Shown here: positions 1 through 10,690 of the stretch, one piece after another
Numbering within the stretch: position 1 is the first letter of the stretch
Layout of the letters: each line of letters starts with the position of its first letter
Source: Serratia liquefaciens
Lineage (GTDB): Bacteria; Pseudomonadota; Gammaproteobacteria; Enterobacterales; Enterobacteriaceae
Assembly (NCBI GenBank): GCA_012719855.1
Contig: JAAXZN010000049.1
Location: forward strand, 39,540-103,539
Direction of reading: 5' to 3'
Length of the DNA: 64,000 nucleotides
The notes under the pieces: generated by a model
Seen by the model: the letters and a program-made list of their open reading frames with translations, nothing else
What the model was told of the DNA's origin: nothing
The model's database searches: none
Program-made: the position numbers and the translations under genes

Positions 1-779
1 CGGGCCTGCGTACCGGCGACCTTTACTCCCCGTGGCCGGAAGAGGCTAACCGCAAGCTGACCGGCCACCTGGCGATGTACCATTTTGCCCCGACGGAAAA
101 CTCGCGGCAGAACCTGTTGCGCGAGCTGTTGCCGGACGATCATATCTTCGTCACTGGCAACACGGTGATTGACGCGTTGTTCTGGGTACGCGATCGGGTG
201 ATGGGTGATGCGGCCTTGCATGACAGCCTGGCTCAACGCTACCCGTTCTTGGATGCCGACAAAAAGTTGATTCTGGTAACTGGCCATCGACGTGAAAGTT
301 TTGGCGGCGGGTTCGAACGCATTTGCAGCGCGCTGGCAGAAATTGCCCGCACTCATCCCGATGTGCAGGTGGTGTATCCGGTACATCTCAACCCCAACGT
401 CAGCGAGCCGGTCAACCGTATTCTGAAAGGGATTGATAATATCATCCTGATAGATCCCCAGGATTATTTACCCTTTGTCTATCTGATGGCCAAGTCATAT
501 ATGATCCTGACCGACTCTGGCGGCATTCAGGAGGAGGCGCCGTCATTGGGTAAGCCGGTGCTGGTGATGCGTGACACCACCGAGCGGCCGGAGGCGGTAG
601 ATGCGGGCACGGTGCGGCTGGTGGGTACCGACGTGGCAAAAATTGTTGATGCGGTTAACCGGTTGCTGACGGATGAAAACGAATATCACGCCATGAGCCG
701 GGCGCATAATCCTTACGGTGACGGGCATGCCTGCCAGCGTATTCTGGAAGCTTTGAAGAATCATCAGGTGACACTATGA
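1..779 (+). CDS. wecB: UDP-N-acetylglucosamine 2-epimerase WecB (5' end outside window)
   Basis: The reading frame is open from the first bases, and the residues ahead of the first in-window ATG ([17 protein letters not shown]) match WecB, so the gene enters from the left. WecB is cytosolic and converts UDP-GlcNAc to UDP-ManNAc, the precursor of the ManNAcA unit of enterobacterial common antigen (ECA). The family signatures TGHRRESFG and [22 protein letters not shown] are present; these belong to the nucleotide-binding half. The C-terminus is complete. It overlaps wecC by four bases (ATGA), which fits translational coupling. About the first third of the protein is missing only because of the window edge. 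Confidence 0.97.
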   Translation, partial: GLRTGDLYSPWPEEANRKLTGHLAMYHFAPTENSRQNLLRELLPDDHIFVTGNTVIDALFWVRDRVMGDAALHDSLAQRYPFLDADKKLILVTGHRRESFGGGFERICSALAEIARTHPDVQVVYPVHLNPNVSEPVNRILKGIDNIILIDPQDYLPFVYLMAKSYMILTDSGGIQEEAPSLGKPVLVMRDTTERPEAVDAGTVRLVGTDVAKIVDAVNRLLTDENEYHAMSRAHNPYGDGHACQRILEALKNHQVTL

Positions 780-2038
780 GTTTTAACACTATTTCGGTTA
801 TCGGCCTGGGTTATATCGGTCTGCCAACGGCGGCGGCGTTTGCCTCCCGCAAGAAAAAAGTGGTGGGCGTAGATGTTAACCAACATGCGGTGGATACCAT
901 TAACCGTGGCGCGATCCATATCGTTGAACCCGATCTGGATAAAGTGGTGAAAGACGCGGTCGACGGCGGCTATCTGCAAGCAGTGACCAAACCTCTGGCA
1001 GCGGACGCTTTCCTGATTGCGGTACCGACGCCGTTTAAAGGCGACCATGAGCCGGATCTGGCATATGTCGAAGCCGCGGCCAAATCTTTGGCGCCAGTGC
1101 TGAAAAAAGGCGATCTGGTGATCCTGGAGTCCACCTCGCCGGTGGGCGCTACCGAACAGATGGCTCAGTGGCTGGCCGAAGCGCGTAGCGATCTCAGTTT
1201 CCCGCAGCAGGCCGGTGAGGCCGCTGATGTGAACATTGCATACTGTCCGGAGCGCGTGCTGCCGGGGCAGGTGATGGTTGAGCTGATTCAAAACGACCGC
1301 GTGATTGGCGGTATGACGCCAAAATGTTCGGAGCGTGCCAGCGAGCTGTACAAGATTTTCCTCGAGGGCGAGTGTGTGATTACCAATTCACGCACCGCTG
1401 AGATGTGCAAGCTGACCGAAAACAGCTTCCGCGATGTGAATATCGCCTTTGCCAATGAGCTGTCGTTGATTTGTGCCGATCAGGGCATCAATGTCTGGGA
1501 GCTTATCCGCCTGGCGAATCGCCATCCGCGGGTCAATATTTTGCAGCCTGGCCCCGGAGTCGGCGGCCACTGTATTGCGGTCGACCCTTGGTTTATTGTC
1601 TCGCAAAATCCGCAGCAGGCGCGTTTGATTCATACCGCGCGCCTGGTGAATGACGGAAAACCGCTGTGGGTGGTTGATCGCGTGAAAGCGGCGGTAGCTG
1701 ACTGTCTGGCTGCCACCGACAAGCGCGCATCGGAAGTGAAAATTGCCTGCTTCGGCCTGGCTTTCAAGCCGAATATCGATGACCTGCGCGAAAGTCCGGC
1801 GGTGGAAGTGGCGCATTTGATTGCCGATTGGCACGTGGGTGAAACCCTGGTGGTGGAGCCGAACGTCGAGCAACTGCCGAAATCGCTGGCGGGCCATGTG
1901 ACGCTGAAAGCGATGGCCGACGCGTTGCAGCAGGCAGATGTGATCGTGATGTTGGTCGATCATAAGCAGTTCAAGGCAATTAGGCCGGAAGAAATAAAAC
2001 AAACGTGGGTTGTGGATACCAAAGGAGTATGGCGTTGA
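776..2038 (+). CDS. wecC: UDP-N-acetyl-D-mannosamine dehydrogenase WecC
   Basis: The protein has 420 residues, the usual length. It oxidises UDP-ManNAc to UDP-ManNAcA with NAD+ in ECA synthesis. The N-terminal Rossmann motif [14 protein letters not shown] (residues 11-24) binds NAD. The UDP-sugar dehydrogenase active-site region [15 protein letters not shown], with its catalytic cysteine, lies near residue 265. The C-terminal UDP-binding domain carries [16 protein letters not shown]. It starts in a four-base overlap with wecB and ends in overlap with the TTG start of rffG, so the three are probably translated together. Confidence 0.97.
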   Translation: MSFNTISVIGLGYIGLPTAAAFASRKKKVVGVDVNQHAVDTINRGAIHIVEPDLDKVVKDAVDGGYLQAVTKPLAADAFLIAVPTPFKGDHEPDLAYVEAAAKSLAPVLKKGDLVILESTSPVGATEQMAQWLAEARSDLSFPQQAGEAADVNIAYCPERVLPGQVMVELIQNDRVIGGMTPKCSERASELYKIFLEGECVITNSRTAEMCKLTENSFRDVNIAFANELSLICADQGINVWELIRLANRHPRVNILQPGPGVGGHCIAVDPWFIVSQNPQQARLIHTARLVNDGKPLWVVDRVKAAVADCLAATDKRASEVKIACFGLAFKPNIDDLRESPAVEVAHLIADWHVGETLVVEPNVEQLPKSLAGHVTLKAMADALQQADVIVMLVDHKQFKAIRPEEIKQTWVVDTKGVWR

Positions 2039-3102
2039 AACGTATTTTAGTTACTGGGGGTGCTGGTTTCATCGGTTCCGCGGTCGTCCGGCATATTATT
2101 GAATCCACGCAGGACAGCGTGGTAGTGGTGGATAAGCTCACCTACGCGGGTAATCTGGAATCGCTTGCGGTGATTGCCGATAATGAACGCTATTCCTTCG
2201 AGCAGGTGGATATCTGCGATCGCGCGGCATTGGATCGGGTGTTTGCCCAGTATCAGCCAGACGTGGTCATGCACCTGGCGGCGGAAAGTCACGTCGACCG
2301 TTCGATAGATGGCCCGTCGGCCTTTATCGAAACCAACGTGGTAGGCACCTACGTCATGCTGGAGGCGGCCCGTCATTACTGGCAGCCGCTGGAGGCGGAG
2401 AAGAAGCAGAGCTTCCGTTTCCACCACATCTCCACCGACGAAGTGTATGGCGATTTGCACGGCACGGACGATCTATTCACCGAAACCACGCCTTACTCGC
2501 CAAGCAGCCCGTATTCGGCCTCCAAGGCTTCCAGCGACCATCTGGTCCGTGCCTGGCTGCGGACCTATGGCTTGCCGACGCTGGTCACCAACTGTTCCAA
2601 TAACTACGGCCCGTATCACTTCCCGGAAAAACTGATCCCGCTGGTGATCCTCAATGCCGTTGCCGGCAAACCTCTGCCGGTGTATGGCAACGGTGCACAG
2701 GTACGTGACTGGTTATATGTCGAAGACCATGCGCGTGCGTTGTATCAAGTGGTTACCGAAGGCGTGGTGGGTGAAACCTACAATATCGGTGGTCATAACG
2801 AGCGCAAGAATATCGAAGTGGTGCATACCATTTGCGATCTGCTGGAAGAGCTGGCGCCGAACAAACCGCAGGGCGTGGCGAAATACCGCGATCTGATCAC
2901 TTACGTCAAAGATCGCCCGGGCCATGATATGCGCTATGCGATCGATGCCGGGAAAATTGACCGTGAGCTGGGCTGGCGCCCACAAGAAACCTTTGAAAGC
3001 GGCATTCGCAAAACGGTTTCCTGGTACCTGAACAATGAAACCTGGTGGCGTCGCGTTCAGGATGGTTCCTATACCGGTGAACGTTTAGGTTTATCCGACT
3101 AA
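2035..3102 (+). CDS. rffG: dTDP-glucose 4,6-dehydratase RffG
   Basis: The 355-residue extended short-chain dehydrogenase makes dTDP-4-keto-6-deoxyglucose from dTDP-glucose, leading to the Fuc4NAc sugar of ECA. The NAD motif TGGAGFIGS lies at the N-terminus, [10 protein letters not shown] carries the catalytic Asp-Glu pair, and [10 protein letters not shown] carries the Tyr-x3-Lys. The start is probably TTG at 2035. AAGGAG at 2022-2027 is correctly spaced for it but only one base from the in-frame ATG at 2029, and the TTG start gives the family length. The TTG overlaps the wecC stop codon. A second RmlB-like gene is not seen in this window. Confidence 0.95.
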   Translation: MKRILVTGGAGFIGSAVVRHIIESTQDSVVVVDKLTYAGNLESLAVIADNERYSFEQVDICDRAALDRVFAQYQPDVVMHLAAESHVDRSIDGPSAFIETNVVGTYVMLEAARHYWQPLEAEKKQSFRFHHISTDEVYGDLHGTDDLFTETTPYSPSSPYSASKASSDHLVRAWLRTYGLPTLVTNCSNNYGPYHFPEKLIPLVILNAVAGKPLPVYGNGAQVRDWLYVEDHARALYQVVTEGVVGETYNIGGHNERKNIEVVHTICDLLEELAPNKPQGVAKYRDLITYVKDRPGHDMRYAIDAGKIDRELGWRPQETFESGIRKTVSWYLNNETWWRRVQDGSYTGERLGLSD

Positions 3103-3153
3103 GTTTAGCCCGGGTTGCCGGAGTGGCGGCCCTGTGGGTTCTTTGGAGTGAGT

Positions 3154-4035
3154 ATGAAAGGCATTATTCTGGCAGGGGGTTCCGGCACGCGCCTGCACCC
3201 TATCACCCGTGGTGTATCCAAGCAGTTGTTACCTATTTACGACAAACCGATGATTTATTATCCGATGTCGGTGCTGATGCTGGCGGGGATCCGTGACATT
3301 CTGATTATTTCCACGCCGGAAGATTTGCCGTCGTTCCAGCGTTTGCTGGGGAATGGCGAGCAGTTCGGTGTGAATCTCAGCTATGCCGAGCAACCGAAGC
3401 CAGAAGGCCTGGCGCAGGCGTTCCTGATCGGCGAAGAGTTCATCAATGGTGACTCTTGCTGCCTGGTGTTGGGGGATAATATTTTCTTCGGCCAATCTTT
3501 CAGCCCAAAACTGAAAGCAGTAGCGGCGCGCACCGAAGGTGCCACGGTATTTGGCTACCAGGTGATGGATCCCGAACGTTTTGGCGTGGTGGAGTTTGAC
3601 GACAATTTCCGCGCGCTGTCGATCGAGGAAAAACCGAAAAAGCCAAAATCTGACTGGGCGGTAACCGGCTTGTATTTCTACGACAAGCAGGTGGTGGAGT
3701 TTGCCAAGCAGGTGAAACCTTCAGAACGAGGCGAACTGGAAATTACCAGTATTAACCAGATGTATCTGGAGCGTGGCGAACTGACCGTTGAACTGCTGGG
3801 CCGCGGTTTTGCCTGGCTGGACACCGGCACCCACGACAGCCTGCTGGAAGCCAGCAGCTTCGTGCAGACGGTGGAAAAACGCCAGGGCTTTAAAATTGCC
3901 TGTCTGGAAGAGATCGCCTGGCGCAACGGCTGGCTGGACGATAAAAACCTGAAACGCGCCGCTAACGCCCTTGCCAAAACCGGTTATGGCAAGTATCTGT
4001 CGGATCTGCTGCATGCGCGCCCACGCCACTATTGA
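3154..4035 (+). CDS. rffH: Glucose-1-phosphate thymidylyltransferase RffH
   Basis: The 293-residue enzyme makes dTDP-glucose from glucose-1-phosphate and dTTP, the substrate of RffG just upstream. The nucleotidyltransferase signature [13 protein letters not shown] is at the N-terminus, followed by [16 protein letters not shown], and VLGDNIFFG carries the metal-binding Asp. ATG at 3154 was chosen because the Pfam-type start MKGIILAGG begins there and GGAG lies just upstream. The 51-bp gap after rffG is the widest in the left half of the cluster. The 3' end overlaps wecD by 23 bases. Confidence 0.96.
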   Translation: MKGIILAGGSGTRLHPITRGVSKQLLPIYDKPMIYYPMSVLMLAGIRDILIISTPEDLPSFQRLLGNGEQFGVNLSYAEQPKPEGLAQAFLIGEEFINGDSCCLVLGDNIFFGQSFSPKLKAVAARTEGATVFGYQVMDPERFGVVEFDDNFRALSIEEKPKKPKSDWAVTGLYFYDKQVVEFAKQVKPSERGELEITSINQMYLERGELTVELLGRGFAWLDTGTHDSLLEASSFVQTVEKRQGFKIACLEEIAWRNGWLDDKNLKRAANALAKTGYGKYLSDLLHARPRHY

Positions 4036-4744
4036 GCCCTTAGCCTGGGAAACTGAGTTTTTCGCTCTTAGCAGCGCCAAACTCAATTTTTCCACCGCGG
4101 CCTCGGCGTTGACCGAGGCCGATTTGGCCCCCTATGCCTTGGTGCAAGCTAAAATCCCGGCGCACCAAACCGCTTTGGCGGACGAATTGTCGGGTCTGGG
4201 CTTCCAACTGGTTGAGGCTGAAGTCGATCTGGTGCTGAATATCGGCACGGAATGTGCATCGTCGCAGAGTGCGATACCGCTAACGATTCGCCCGGCAGTG
4301 CCGGAGGATATTCAGGTATTGCGTGAGGCGGCGGCCCATGTTTTCACCGCCAGCCGTTTTCGCGCCCCTTGGTACGACGTCCAGGATAGCGGGCGTTTCT
4401 ATGCTGCCTGGATCGAAAAAGCTGTCTTGGGAACCTTTGATCACCAATGCCTGTTGGCACTGGACGAAGACGGTCAGCCGGAGGGTTTTGTCAGCCTGCG
4501 CGATATCGGTAATCAGGAGATGAGAATCGGTCTGCTGGCGGCCTTCCCCGGCGCGTCAGGCAAAGGGATTGGTGCGCGGTTAATGGCGGCGGCCATTGCA
4601 GAGTGTCAGCAACGATCGCAGCAGCGCCTGCGGGTGGCGACCCAGCTTGGCAATCTGGCCGCACTACGGCTCTATCAACGGCAGGGTGCTGTTATTGAAA
4701 GCACCTCGTATTGGTTATACAGAGGAAAACATGATCCCATTTAA
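4013..4744 (+). CDS. wecD: dTDP-4-amino-4,6-dideoxy-D-galactose acetyltransferase WecD
   Basis: The 243-residue GNAT-fold enzyme acetylates dTDP-4-amino-4,6-dideoxygalactose with acetyl-CoA to give dTDP-Fuc4NAc for ECA. The C-terminal half has the acetyl-CoA loop region [15 protein letters not shown] and the conserved [20 protein letters not shown]. The N-terminal half ([13 protein letters not shown]) matches WecD starts, so ATG 4013 inside the end of rffH was chosen. Although WecD acts after WecE in the pathway, it precedes wecE here, as in E. coli, and overlaps it by 14 bases. Confidence 0.95.
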   Translation: MRAHATIEPLAWETEFFALSSAKLNFSTAASALTEADLAPYALVQAKIPAHQTALADELSGLGFQLVEAEVDLVLNIGTECASSQSAIPLTIRPAVPEDIQVLREAAAHVFTASRFRAPWYDVQDSGRFYAAWIEKAVLGTFDHQCLLALDEDGQPEGFVSLRDIGNQEMRIGLLAAFPGASGKGIGARLMAAAIAECQQRSQQRLRVATQLGNLAALRLYQRQGAVIESTSYWLYRGKHDPI

Positions 4745-5861
4745 CGCACCACCGATTGTTGGCACTGAACTTGACTATATGCAGGCTGCGATGGGCAGCG
4801 GCAAGCTGTGCGGGGATGGTGGTTTTACTCGCCGTTGCCAGCAGTGGATGGAACAGCGGTTTGGCTGCCCGAAAGTACTGTTGACGCCGTCCTGTACCGC
4901 GTCGCTGGAGATGGCGGCGATCCTGCTGGATATTCAGCCGGGCGATGAAGTGATCATGCCGAGCTTCACCTTTGTTTCAACCGCCAATGCCTTCGTGCTG
5001 CGCGGCGCCACCGTGGTGTTTGTCGACCTGCGTCCGGACACCATGAACATCGATGAGACTAAAATCGAAGCGGCCATCACCGAGAAGACGCGAGCTATCG
5101 TGCCGGTGCATTACGCCGGGGTGGCCTGCGAGATGGATACCATCATGGCGCTGGCGAAAAAATATAACCTGCGGGTCGTTGAAGACGCCGCACAGGGTGT
5201 CATGTCCACCTACAAGGGCAAAGCGCTCGGCACCATTGGTCATATTGGCTGCTTTAGCTTCCATGAAACCAAAAACTACACCGCCGGTGGTGAGGGCGGC
5301 GCCACGCTGATCAACGATCCGGCACTGATCGACCGGGCGGAAGTCATTCGTGAGAAAGGCACCAACCGCAGCCAGTTCTTCCGCGGACAGGTGGACAAGT
5401 ACACCTGGCGCGATATCGGTTCCAGCTATCTGATGTCAGATTTGCAGGCTGCTTATCTGTGGGGCCAACTGGAAGCGGCTGATCGTATCAACCAGCGCCG
5501 CCTGGCATTGTGGCAAACGTATTACGATAGCCTCCAGCCATTGGCTAAAGCCGGGCGTATCGAGCTGCCGACCATTCCGGCGGACTGCGTGCACAATGCG
5601 CACATGTTCTATATCAAACTGCGTGATATTGAAGACCGCACGGCGTTTATCGATTATCTGAAAGAAGCCGAAATCATGGCGGTGTTCCATTACATCGCGT
5701 TGCACGACTGCCCGGCAGGCGATCGTTTCGGCCGCTTTTCCGGCGAAGACCGCTTCACCAGCCAGGAAAGTGCGCGTCTGGTGCGTCTGCCGTTGTTCTA
5801 CAATATGTCTGATGTCACTCAGCGTACGGTGATCAATACCATTCTTAGCTTCTGCGCCTGA
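4731..5861 (+). CDS. wecE: dTDP-4-amino-4,6-dideoxygalactose transaminase WecE
   Basis: The 376-residue PLP-dependent DegT/DnrJ/EryC1 aminotransferase converts dTDP-4-keto-6-deoxyglucose to dTDP-4-amino-4,6-dideoxygalactose. The cofactor-binding stretch VEDAAQGV and the FHETKNYTAGGEGG region, which carries the Schiff-base lysine, are both intact. The start at 4731 ([11 protein letters not shown]) follows AGAGGAA and lies inside the wecD 3' end. It is separated from wzxE by one base. Confidence 0.97.
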   Translation: MIPFNAPPIVGTELDYMQAAMGSGKLCGDGGFTRRCQQWMEQRFGCPKVLLTPSCTASLEMAAILLDIQPGDEVIMPSFTFVSTANAFVLRGATVVFVDLRPDTMNIDETKIEAAITEKTRAIVPVHYAGVACEMDTIMALAKKYNLRVVEDAAQGVMSTYKGKALGTIGHIGCFSFHETKNYTAGGEGGATLINDPALIDRAEVIREKGTNRSQFFRGQVDKYTWRDIGSSYLMSDLQAAYLWGQLEAADRINQRRLALWQTYYDSLQPLAKAGRIELPTIPADCVHNAHMFYIKLRDIEDRTAFIDYLKEAEIMAVFHYIALHDCPAGDRFGRFSGEDRFTSQESARLVRLPLFYNMSDVTQRTVINTILSFCA

Positions 5862-5862
5862 T

Positions 5863-7113
5863 ATGTCGCTGGCAAAAGCATCGATTTGGACCGCCGGTTC
5901 CACGCTGATCAAGATCGGCGTGGGGCTGTTGGTGGTGAAACTGCTGGCGGTGGCCTTTGGCCCCAGCGGGGTTGGGCAGGCGGGCAACTTCCGTCAGTTG
6001 ATTACCGTGCTGGGCGTGCTGTCCGGCGCCGGGATTTTTAACGGCATCACCAAATACGTTGCCGAATACCATCAGGATCCGCAGCGGTTGCGGCTGGCTG
6101 TCGGGACGGCGTCAAGCATCGTGCTGGGCTTCTCCACGCTGCTGGCGCTGGTGTTTCTGTTCGCGGCGGAGCCTATCAGTATCGGGTTGTTCGGCCATGC
6201 TGACTATGTCGGCGTGGTGCGGGCGGTAGCCTTTATTCAGATGGGTATCGCCTACGCAAACCTGTTTCTGGCGGTGCTGAAAGGCTATCGCGATGCGATG
6301 GGCAACGCGCTGGCGGTGATTGGCGGCAGCCTGATTGGCGTGGTGGCCTACTACCTGTGCTTTAAGCTGGGCGGCTACGAAGGCGCGCTGGCGGGTTTGG
6401 CACTGGTGCCGGCATTGGTGGTGTTGCCCGCAGGTTTCATCCTGTGGCGGCGTAAAACCTTGCCGCTGCGCTATTTGGCATTGGCCTGGGACAAGGCGTT
6501 AGCCAGCCATCTTGGCAAGTTCACCATCATGGCATTGATCACATCAGTGACGCTGCCGGTGGCCTATGTGATGATGCGTAACCTGCTGGCCAGCCATTAC
6601 AGTTGGGACGAGGTCGGGATTTGGCAGGGCGTCAGCAGCATTTCCGACGCTTACCTGCAGTTTATCACTGCCTCGTTTACCGTTTATCTGCTGCCTACGT
6701 TGTCGCGGCTGAAGGAAAAAAGCGCCATATCTCAAGAGATTGTGCGCTCGTTAAAATTTGTACTGCCCGCGGTAGCGGCGGCGAGTTTCACGGTCTGGTT
6801 GCTGCGCGACTTCGCCATCTGGTTGCTGTTCACGGACAAGTTCGTTGCGATGCGCGATCTGTTTGCCTGGCAACTGGTGGGGGACGTCCTGAAAGTGGGC
6901 GCCTATGTGTTTGGCTACCTGGTGATTGCCAAGGCGTCGCTGCGTTTTTATATCCTGACCGAAGTCAGTCAGTTCCTGCTGTTAACGCTGTTCTCGCATT
7001 GGTTGATACCGCTGCATGGTGCGCTGGGAGCGGCACAGGCCTACATGGCAACCTACATTGTGTACTTCACGCTCTGTAGCTGCGTATTTATTCTTTATTG
7101 TAGACGAGTATGA
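5863..7113 (+). CDS. wzxE: Lipid III flippase WzxE
   Basis: The 416-residue integral membrane protein of the polysaccharide-transport (MOP) superfamily flips the undecaprenyl-PP-linked ECA trisaccharide (lipid III) to the periplasmic face. About a dozen hydrophobic helices run through the whole length. It begins [19 protein letters not shown], close to E. coli WzxE. The gene sits one base after wecE and overlaps wecF by four bases (ATGA), placing it in the ECA operon. Confidence 0.95.
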   Translation: MSLAKASIWTAGSTLIKIGVGLLVVKLLAVAFGPSGVGQAGNFRQLITVLGVLSGAGIFNGITKYVAEYHQDPQRLRLAVGTASSIVLGFSTLLALVFLFAAEPISIGLFGHADYVGVVRAVAFIQMGIAYANLFLAVLKGYRDAMGNALAVIGGSLIGVVAYYLCFKLGGYEGALAGLALVPALVVLPAGFILWRRKTLPLRYLALAWDKALASHLGKFTIMALITSVTLPVAYVMMRNLLASHYSWDEVGIWQGVSSISDAYLQFITASFTVYLLPTLSRLKEKSAISQEIVRSLKFVLPAVAAASFTVWLLRDFAIWLLFTDKFVAMRDLFAWQLVGDVLKVGAYVFGYLVIAKASLRFYILTEVSQFLLLTLFSHWLIPLHGALGAAQAYMATYIVYFTLCSCVFILYCRRV

Positions 7114-8195
7114 CTACACTGATTCACGTATTGGGATCTGACATCCCGCATCATAATCAGACGGTGCTGCGTTTCTTCAACGATGTGTTGGCGAAGCGCC
7201 TGCCGTCCGAACAGACGCGTCATTTTATGGTAGCCGCCAAAGATGCCGCCGCGTTAGGGGTGTTTCCCGAACTGAACCTCGAATGCCATCCGGACAAGAA
7301 AAGTCTGGCGATGGCGGTTATTGCCCGTGCCCAGGCCGATCGCAATCAGCGTTTCTTCCTGCACGGCCAGTTCAACCCTACGCTGTGGCTGGCGTTGCTG
7401 AGCGGTAAAATCAAGGCCGATCAGGTGAGCTGGCATATCTGGGGCGCTGATTTGTATGAAAACGCCACCAGTTGGAAATTCCGCCTGTTCTATTTGCTGC
7501 GCCGTATTGCGCAGGGCAGGGTGAGACACGTGTTCGCTACCCGCGGTGATATTATTCATTACCAGCAACGCCACGCGCGCGTGCCGGCCTCTCTGTTGTA
7601 TTTCCCGACGCGGATGGATCCGGCGTTAACCGGCATTGAGGTAGAAAAAAACCTGGCCGGGCCAATGACCATTCTGGTGGGGAATTCCGGCGATCGCACC
7701 AACCGGCACGTTGAGGCGCTGAAAGCGATTCATCAGCAGTTTGGTGCAGACGTTCGCGTGATCCTGCCGATGGGCTACCCGGCCAATAACGACGCCTACA
7801 TTGAACAGGTGCGCAGCGCCGGGCTAGAGCTGTTCAGCGCCAGGAGCCTGCAGGTGCTGACGCAGCAGGTGGCGTTTGACGATTACCTGAATATTCTGCG
7901 CGAGTGCGATCTCGGTTACTTTATTTTTAACCGCCAGCAGGGCATAGGCACGCTGTGCCTTCTGATCCAGTTTGGCGTGCCCTTTGTGCTGAGCCGACAG
8001 AACCCGTTCTGGCAGGATCTGGCGGAGCAACATCTGCCGGTGCTGTTCTATGGCGATTCGCTGGATGAGGCGGTAGTGCGTGAAGCGCAGCGCCAACTGG
8101 CATCCGTCGATAAACAGGCCATCGCTTTCTTCAATCCTAACTACGTTGATGGCTGGCAACAGGCATTAACCCTGGCGGCAGGGGACAACGTATGA
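7110..8195 (+). CDS. wecF: TDP-Fuc4NAc:lipid II Fuc4NAc transferase WecF
   Basis: The 361-residue peripheral glycosyltransferase adds Fuc4NAc to lipid II to complete the ECA trisaccharide lipid III. The N-terminus ([21 protein letters not shown]) and the [10 protein letters not shown] region are typical of the TDP-Fuc4NAc transferase family (family 56). It has no signal peptide. It overlaps both wzxE and wzyE by four bases, so expression is probably tightly coupled to the flippase and polymerase. Confidence 0.95.
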   Translation: MTTLIHVLGSDIPHHNQTVLRFFNDVLAKRLPSEQTRHFMVAAKDAAALGVFPELNLECHPDKKSLAMAVIARAQADRNQRFFLHGQFNPTLWLALLSGKIKADQVSWHIWGADLYENATSWKFRLFYLLRRIAQGRVRHVFATRGDIIHYQQRHARVPASLLYFPTRMDPALTGIEVEKNLAGPMTILVGNSGDRTNRHVEALKAIHQQFGADVRVILPMGYPANNDAYIEQVRSAGLELFSARSLQVLTQQVAFDDYLNILRECDLGYFIFNRQQGIGTLCLLIQFGVPFVLSRQNPFWQDLAEQHLPVLFYGDSLDEAVVREAQRQLASVDKQAIAFFNPNYVDGWQQALTLAAGDNV

Positions 8196-9568
8196 CGCTG
8201 GCGCAATTTGGCGGGTTGTTTGTCGTTTACCTGGTGAGCGTGCTGTTTATTCTGACGCTGGCTTACCAGGAGTTCAGGCGTGTCAGGTTCAATTTTAACG
8301 TCTTCTTTACGCTACTGTATCTGCTGACGTTTTACTTCGGTTTCCCGCTGACCTGCCTGCTGGTGTTTCAGTTTGACGTCGAGGTGGTACCGGTAGAGTT
8401 TTTACTCTATGCGATCCTCTCCGCTACTGCGTTTTATGCGATTTATTACGTCAGCTATAAAACCCGGCTGCGAAAGCGAAGCGTGCAACCGCGTAAGCCG
8501 GTCTTCACCATGAACCGGGTGGAAACCCATCTGACCTGGATGCTGCTCGCGCTGGTGGCGATGGCGACCGTCGGCATTTTCTTCATGCAAAACGGTTTCC
8601 TGCTGTTCAAGCTGAACTCTTACAGCCAAATTTTCTCCAGCGATGTCTCCGGGGTGGCGCTCAAGCGGTTCTTCTATTTCTTCATCCCGGCGATGCTGGT
8701 GGTGTATTTCCTGAAGCAAGATCTGCGCGCCTGGTTCTTTTTCCTGGCGGCGACGGTGGCCTTTGGCATCCTGACTTACGTGATCGTCGGCGGTACCCGC
8801 GCCAATATCATAATTGCCTTCTCGCTGTTTCTGTTTATCGGCATCGTGCGCGGCTGGATCTCGTTGTGGATGCTGGTGGCCGCCGGAGTGTTAGGTATCG
8901 TCGGCATGTTCTGGCTGGCGTTAAAGCGCTACAGCCTGGACGTCAGCGGCCCCGAAGCGTTTTATACTTTCCTTTATCTGACGCGCGATACCTTCTCGCC
9001 ATGGGAAAACCTGGCGTTGTTGCTGCAAAACTACGACAAGATAGATTTCCAGGGCCTGGCGCCGATAGTGCGAGATTTCTATGTGTTCATTCCGACCTGG
9101 CTGTGGCCGGGACGACCGGACACGGTGCTCAATAGCGCCAACTATTTCACCTGGGAAGTGCTGAATAACCATTCCGGCCTGGCGATTTCGCCAACGCTGA
9201 TCGGCTCACTGGTGGTGATGGGCGGCGCGGTGTTTATTCCCGTTGGCGCGGTGCTGGTCGGGATGATCATCAAGTGGTTCGACTGGCTGTATGAGATGGG
9301 CAAAAGCGAACCTAACCGCTATAAGGCCGCGATATTGCAAAGTTTCTGTTTCGGTGCGGTATTCAACATCATCGTGTTGGCGCGAGAAGGGGTGGATTCC
9401 TTTGTCTCGCGGGTGGTGTTCTTCTGCCTTATTTTTGGCGCCTGCCTGCTGATGGCTAAGTTGTTGTACTGGCTGTTTGACACTGCCGGGTTAATTAAGG
9501 CACGGGTGCGGCGTACGCGTACGCTGGCATCGCCGCCATCATCCGTACGGGTCGACGGCCTTCTGTAA
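8192..9568 (+). CDS. wzyE: ECA polymerase WzyE
   Basis: The 458-residue, strongly hydrophobic membrane protein has roughly eleven predicted spans. WzyE joins ECA trisaccharide repeats at the periplasmic face of the inner membrane, with chain length set by WzzE, which lies left of this window if order is conserved. The [14 protein letters not shown] and [12 protein letters not shown] segments are the kind of loop motifs seen in this family. The C-terminal tail after the last span is about 30 residues and Arg-rich, and probably cytosolic. It overlaps wecF by four bases. Confidence 0.94.
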   Translation: MTLAQFGGLFVVYLVSVLFILTLAYQEFRRVRFNFNVFFTLLYLLTFYFGFPLTCLLVFQFDVEVVPVEFLLYAILSATAFYAIYYVSYKTRLRKRSVQPRKPVFTMNRVETHLTWMLLALVAMATVGIFFMQNGFLLFKLNSYSQIFSSDVSGVALKRFFYFFIPAMLVVYFLKQDLRAWFFFLAATVAFGILTYVIVGGTRANIIIAFSLFLFIGIVRGWISLWMLVAAGVLGIVGMFWLALKRYSLDVSGPEAFYTFLYLTRDTFSPWENLALLLQNYDKIDFQGLAPIVRDFYVFIPTWLWPGRPDTVLNSANYFTWEVLNNHSGLAISPTLIGSLVVMGGAVFIPVGAVLVGMIIKWFDWLYEMGKSEPNRYKAAILQSFCFGAVFNIIVLAREGVDSFVSRVVFFCLIFGACLLMAKLLYWLFDTAGLIKARVRRTRTLASPPSSVRVDGLL

Positions 9569-9582
9569 GGGTAATAATAACG

Positions 9583-10323
9583 ATGGAAGCAAAGATTTCG
9601 GTTCCCCAATACCAGCTGCGTGGTTTCAGCCTTTGGGGATTTCGCGATATGGCGCAATGCCTGGATTTTCTGTTTGATGGCGGCCGGGTAAAGCAGGGCA
9701 CGCTGGTCGCGATGAATGCCGAAAAGATCCTCAAGGCGGAAGAAGATACGGCACTGCACGCCTTGCTGGATGAAGCCGAATACAAGTATGCGGACGGGAT
9801 CAGCATGGTACGTTCGATCCGCCGTAAATATCCGGGGGCAGAAGTATCGCGCGTCGCAGGAGCCGATCTGTGGGAAGCGTTGATGCAGCGCGCCGGGCGC
9901 GAGGGGACGCCGGTATTCCTGATTGGCGGCAAACCCTCGGTGCTGGCGGAAACAGAACAGAAGCTGCGTAGCCAGTGGAATGTAAACCTGGTGGGCAGTC
10001 AGGACGGCTATTTCAAGCCCGAACAGCGGGATGCGCTGTTCGAACGAATTCGCGGCAGCGGTGCCGCCATAGTGACGGTGGCCATGGGATCGCCGAAACA
10101 GGAAATCCTGATGCGCGACTGCCGTAAAGTGCATCCGCAGGCGCTCTATATGGGCGTAGGCGGCACCTACGACGTGTTCACCGGGCACGTAAAGCGTGCG
10201 CCAAAGATTTGGCAGAACCTCGGTCTGGAGTGGCTGTATCGGCTGCTAAGCCAACCGAGCCGTCTGGGGCGCCAACTGAAGCTGCTGAAGTTTGTCGGCT
10301 ACTATTACCGCGGCAAGATGTGA
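9583..10323 (+). CDS. wecG: UDP-ManNAcA transferase WecG
   Basis: The 246-residue WecG/TagA/CpsF family glycosyltransferase adds ManNAcA to lipid I (undecaprenyl-PP-GlcNAc) to make lipid II. The family motifs [17 protein letters not shown] and GSPKQEILM, followed by [18 protein letters not shown], are all present. It lies 14 bases after wzyE and is the last gene of the ECA cluster. A GC-rich hairpin follows. Confidence 0.96.
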   Translation: MEAKISVPQYQLRGFSLWGFRDMAQCLDFLFDGGRVKQGTLVAMNAEKILKAEEDTALHALLDEAEYKYADGISMVRSIRRKYPGAEVSRVAGADLWEALMQRAGREGTPVFLIGGKPSVLAETEQKLRSQWNVNLVGSQDGYFKPEQRDALFERIRGSGAAIVTVAMGSPKQEILMRDCRKVHPQALYMGVGGTYDVFTGHVKRAPKIWQNLGLEWLYRLLSQPSRLGRQLKLLKFVGYYYRGKM

Positions 10324-10334
10324 TCTTTGCGTTG

Positions 10335-10352
10335 GGGCGGGGGATCCCGCCC
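10335..10352 (+). terminator. Hairpin after the ECA cluster
   Basis: GGGCGGG and CCCGCCC pair around a GGAT loop 12 bases after the wecG stop. There is no T-run, so this may be an RNA 3'-end stabiliser or a Rho-assisted stop rather than a classical intrinsic terminator. Confidence 0.45.
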
Positions 10353-10690
10353 TGATGCGACAAATTGTTCAAATAACCTGCTTTGTGGCGTATTCGTCAG
10401 CACTCCTATAACCTCAGCCCATAAACTCGCCTGTATTTATTCCATAAAGTTTTAAATTGCGGTTTGCTTATAGCGGCAAAATGCGAAACGATACCGCCCG
10501 GAAATTATCCCCGAGCGTTGGCGCAAAACGTGATAGCGCTTAACGACGTTTTTCTCGCCGTAAGATCGTCCCATCACCAGCTGATGTCCGCCAACGCGGC
10601 GGGAGAGGTTTTACGCTATTTTCATTAAAACAATAACGACCGGTAACGGCCGGCATGCAAACACAATCAAAAAAATAATATTGAGGATTT
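10353..10690 (+). other. Intergenic region upstream of yifK
   Basis: The 338 bases between the wecG hairpin and yifK contain no open frame worth calling. The last 80 bases are AT-rich and end in a GAGG ribosome-binding site, so this is probably the yifK promoter and leader. In E. coli yifK is controlled by Lrp and by the sRNA GcvB; I could not point to a specific site for either here. Confidence 0.5.

Noticed and set aside
9319..10188. Long minus-strand frame opposite wzyE and wecG
   Set aside because: It is antisense to two well-identified genes, with His/Arg/Gln-rich composition typical of shadow frames in GC-rich coding DNA.
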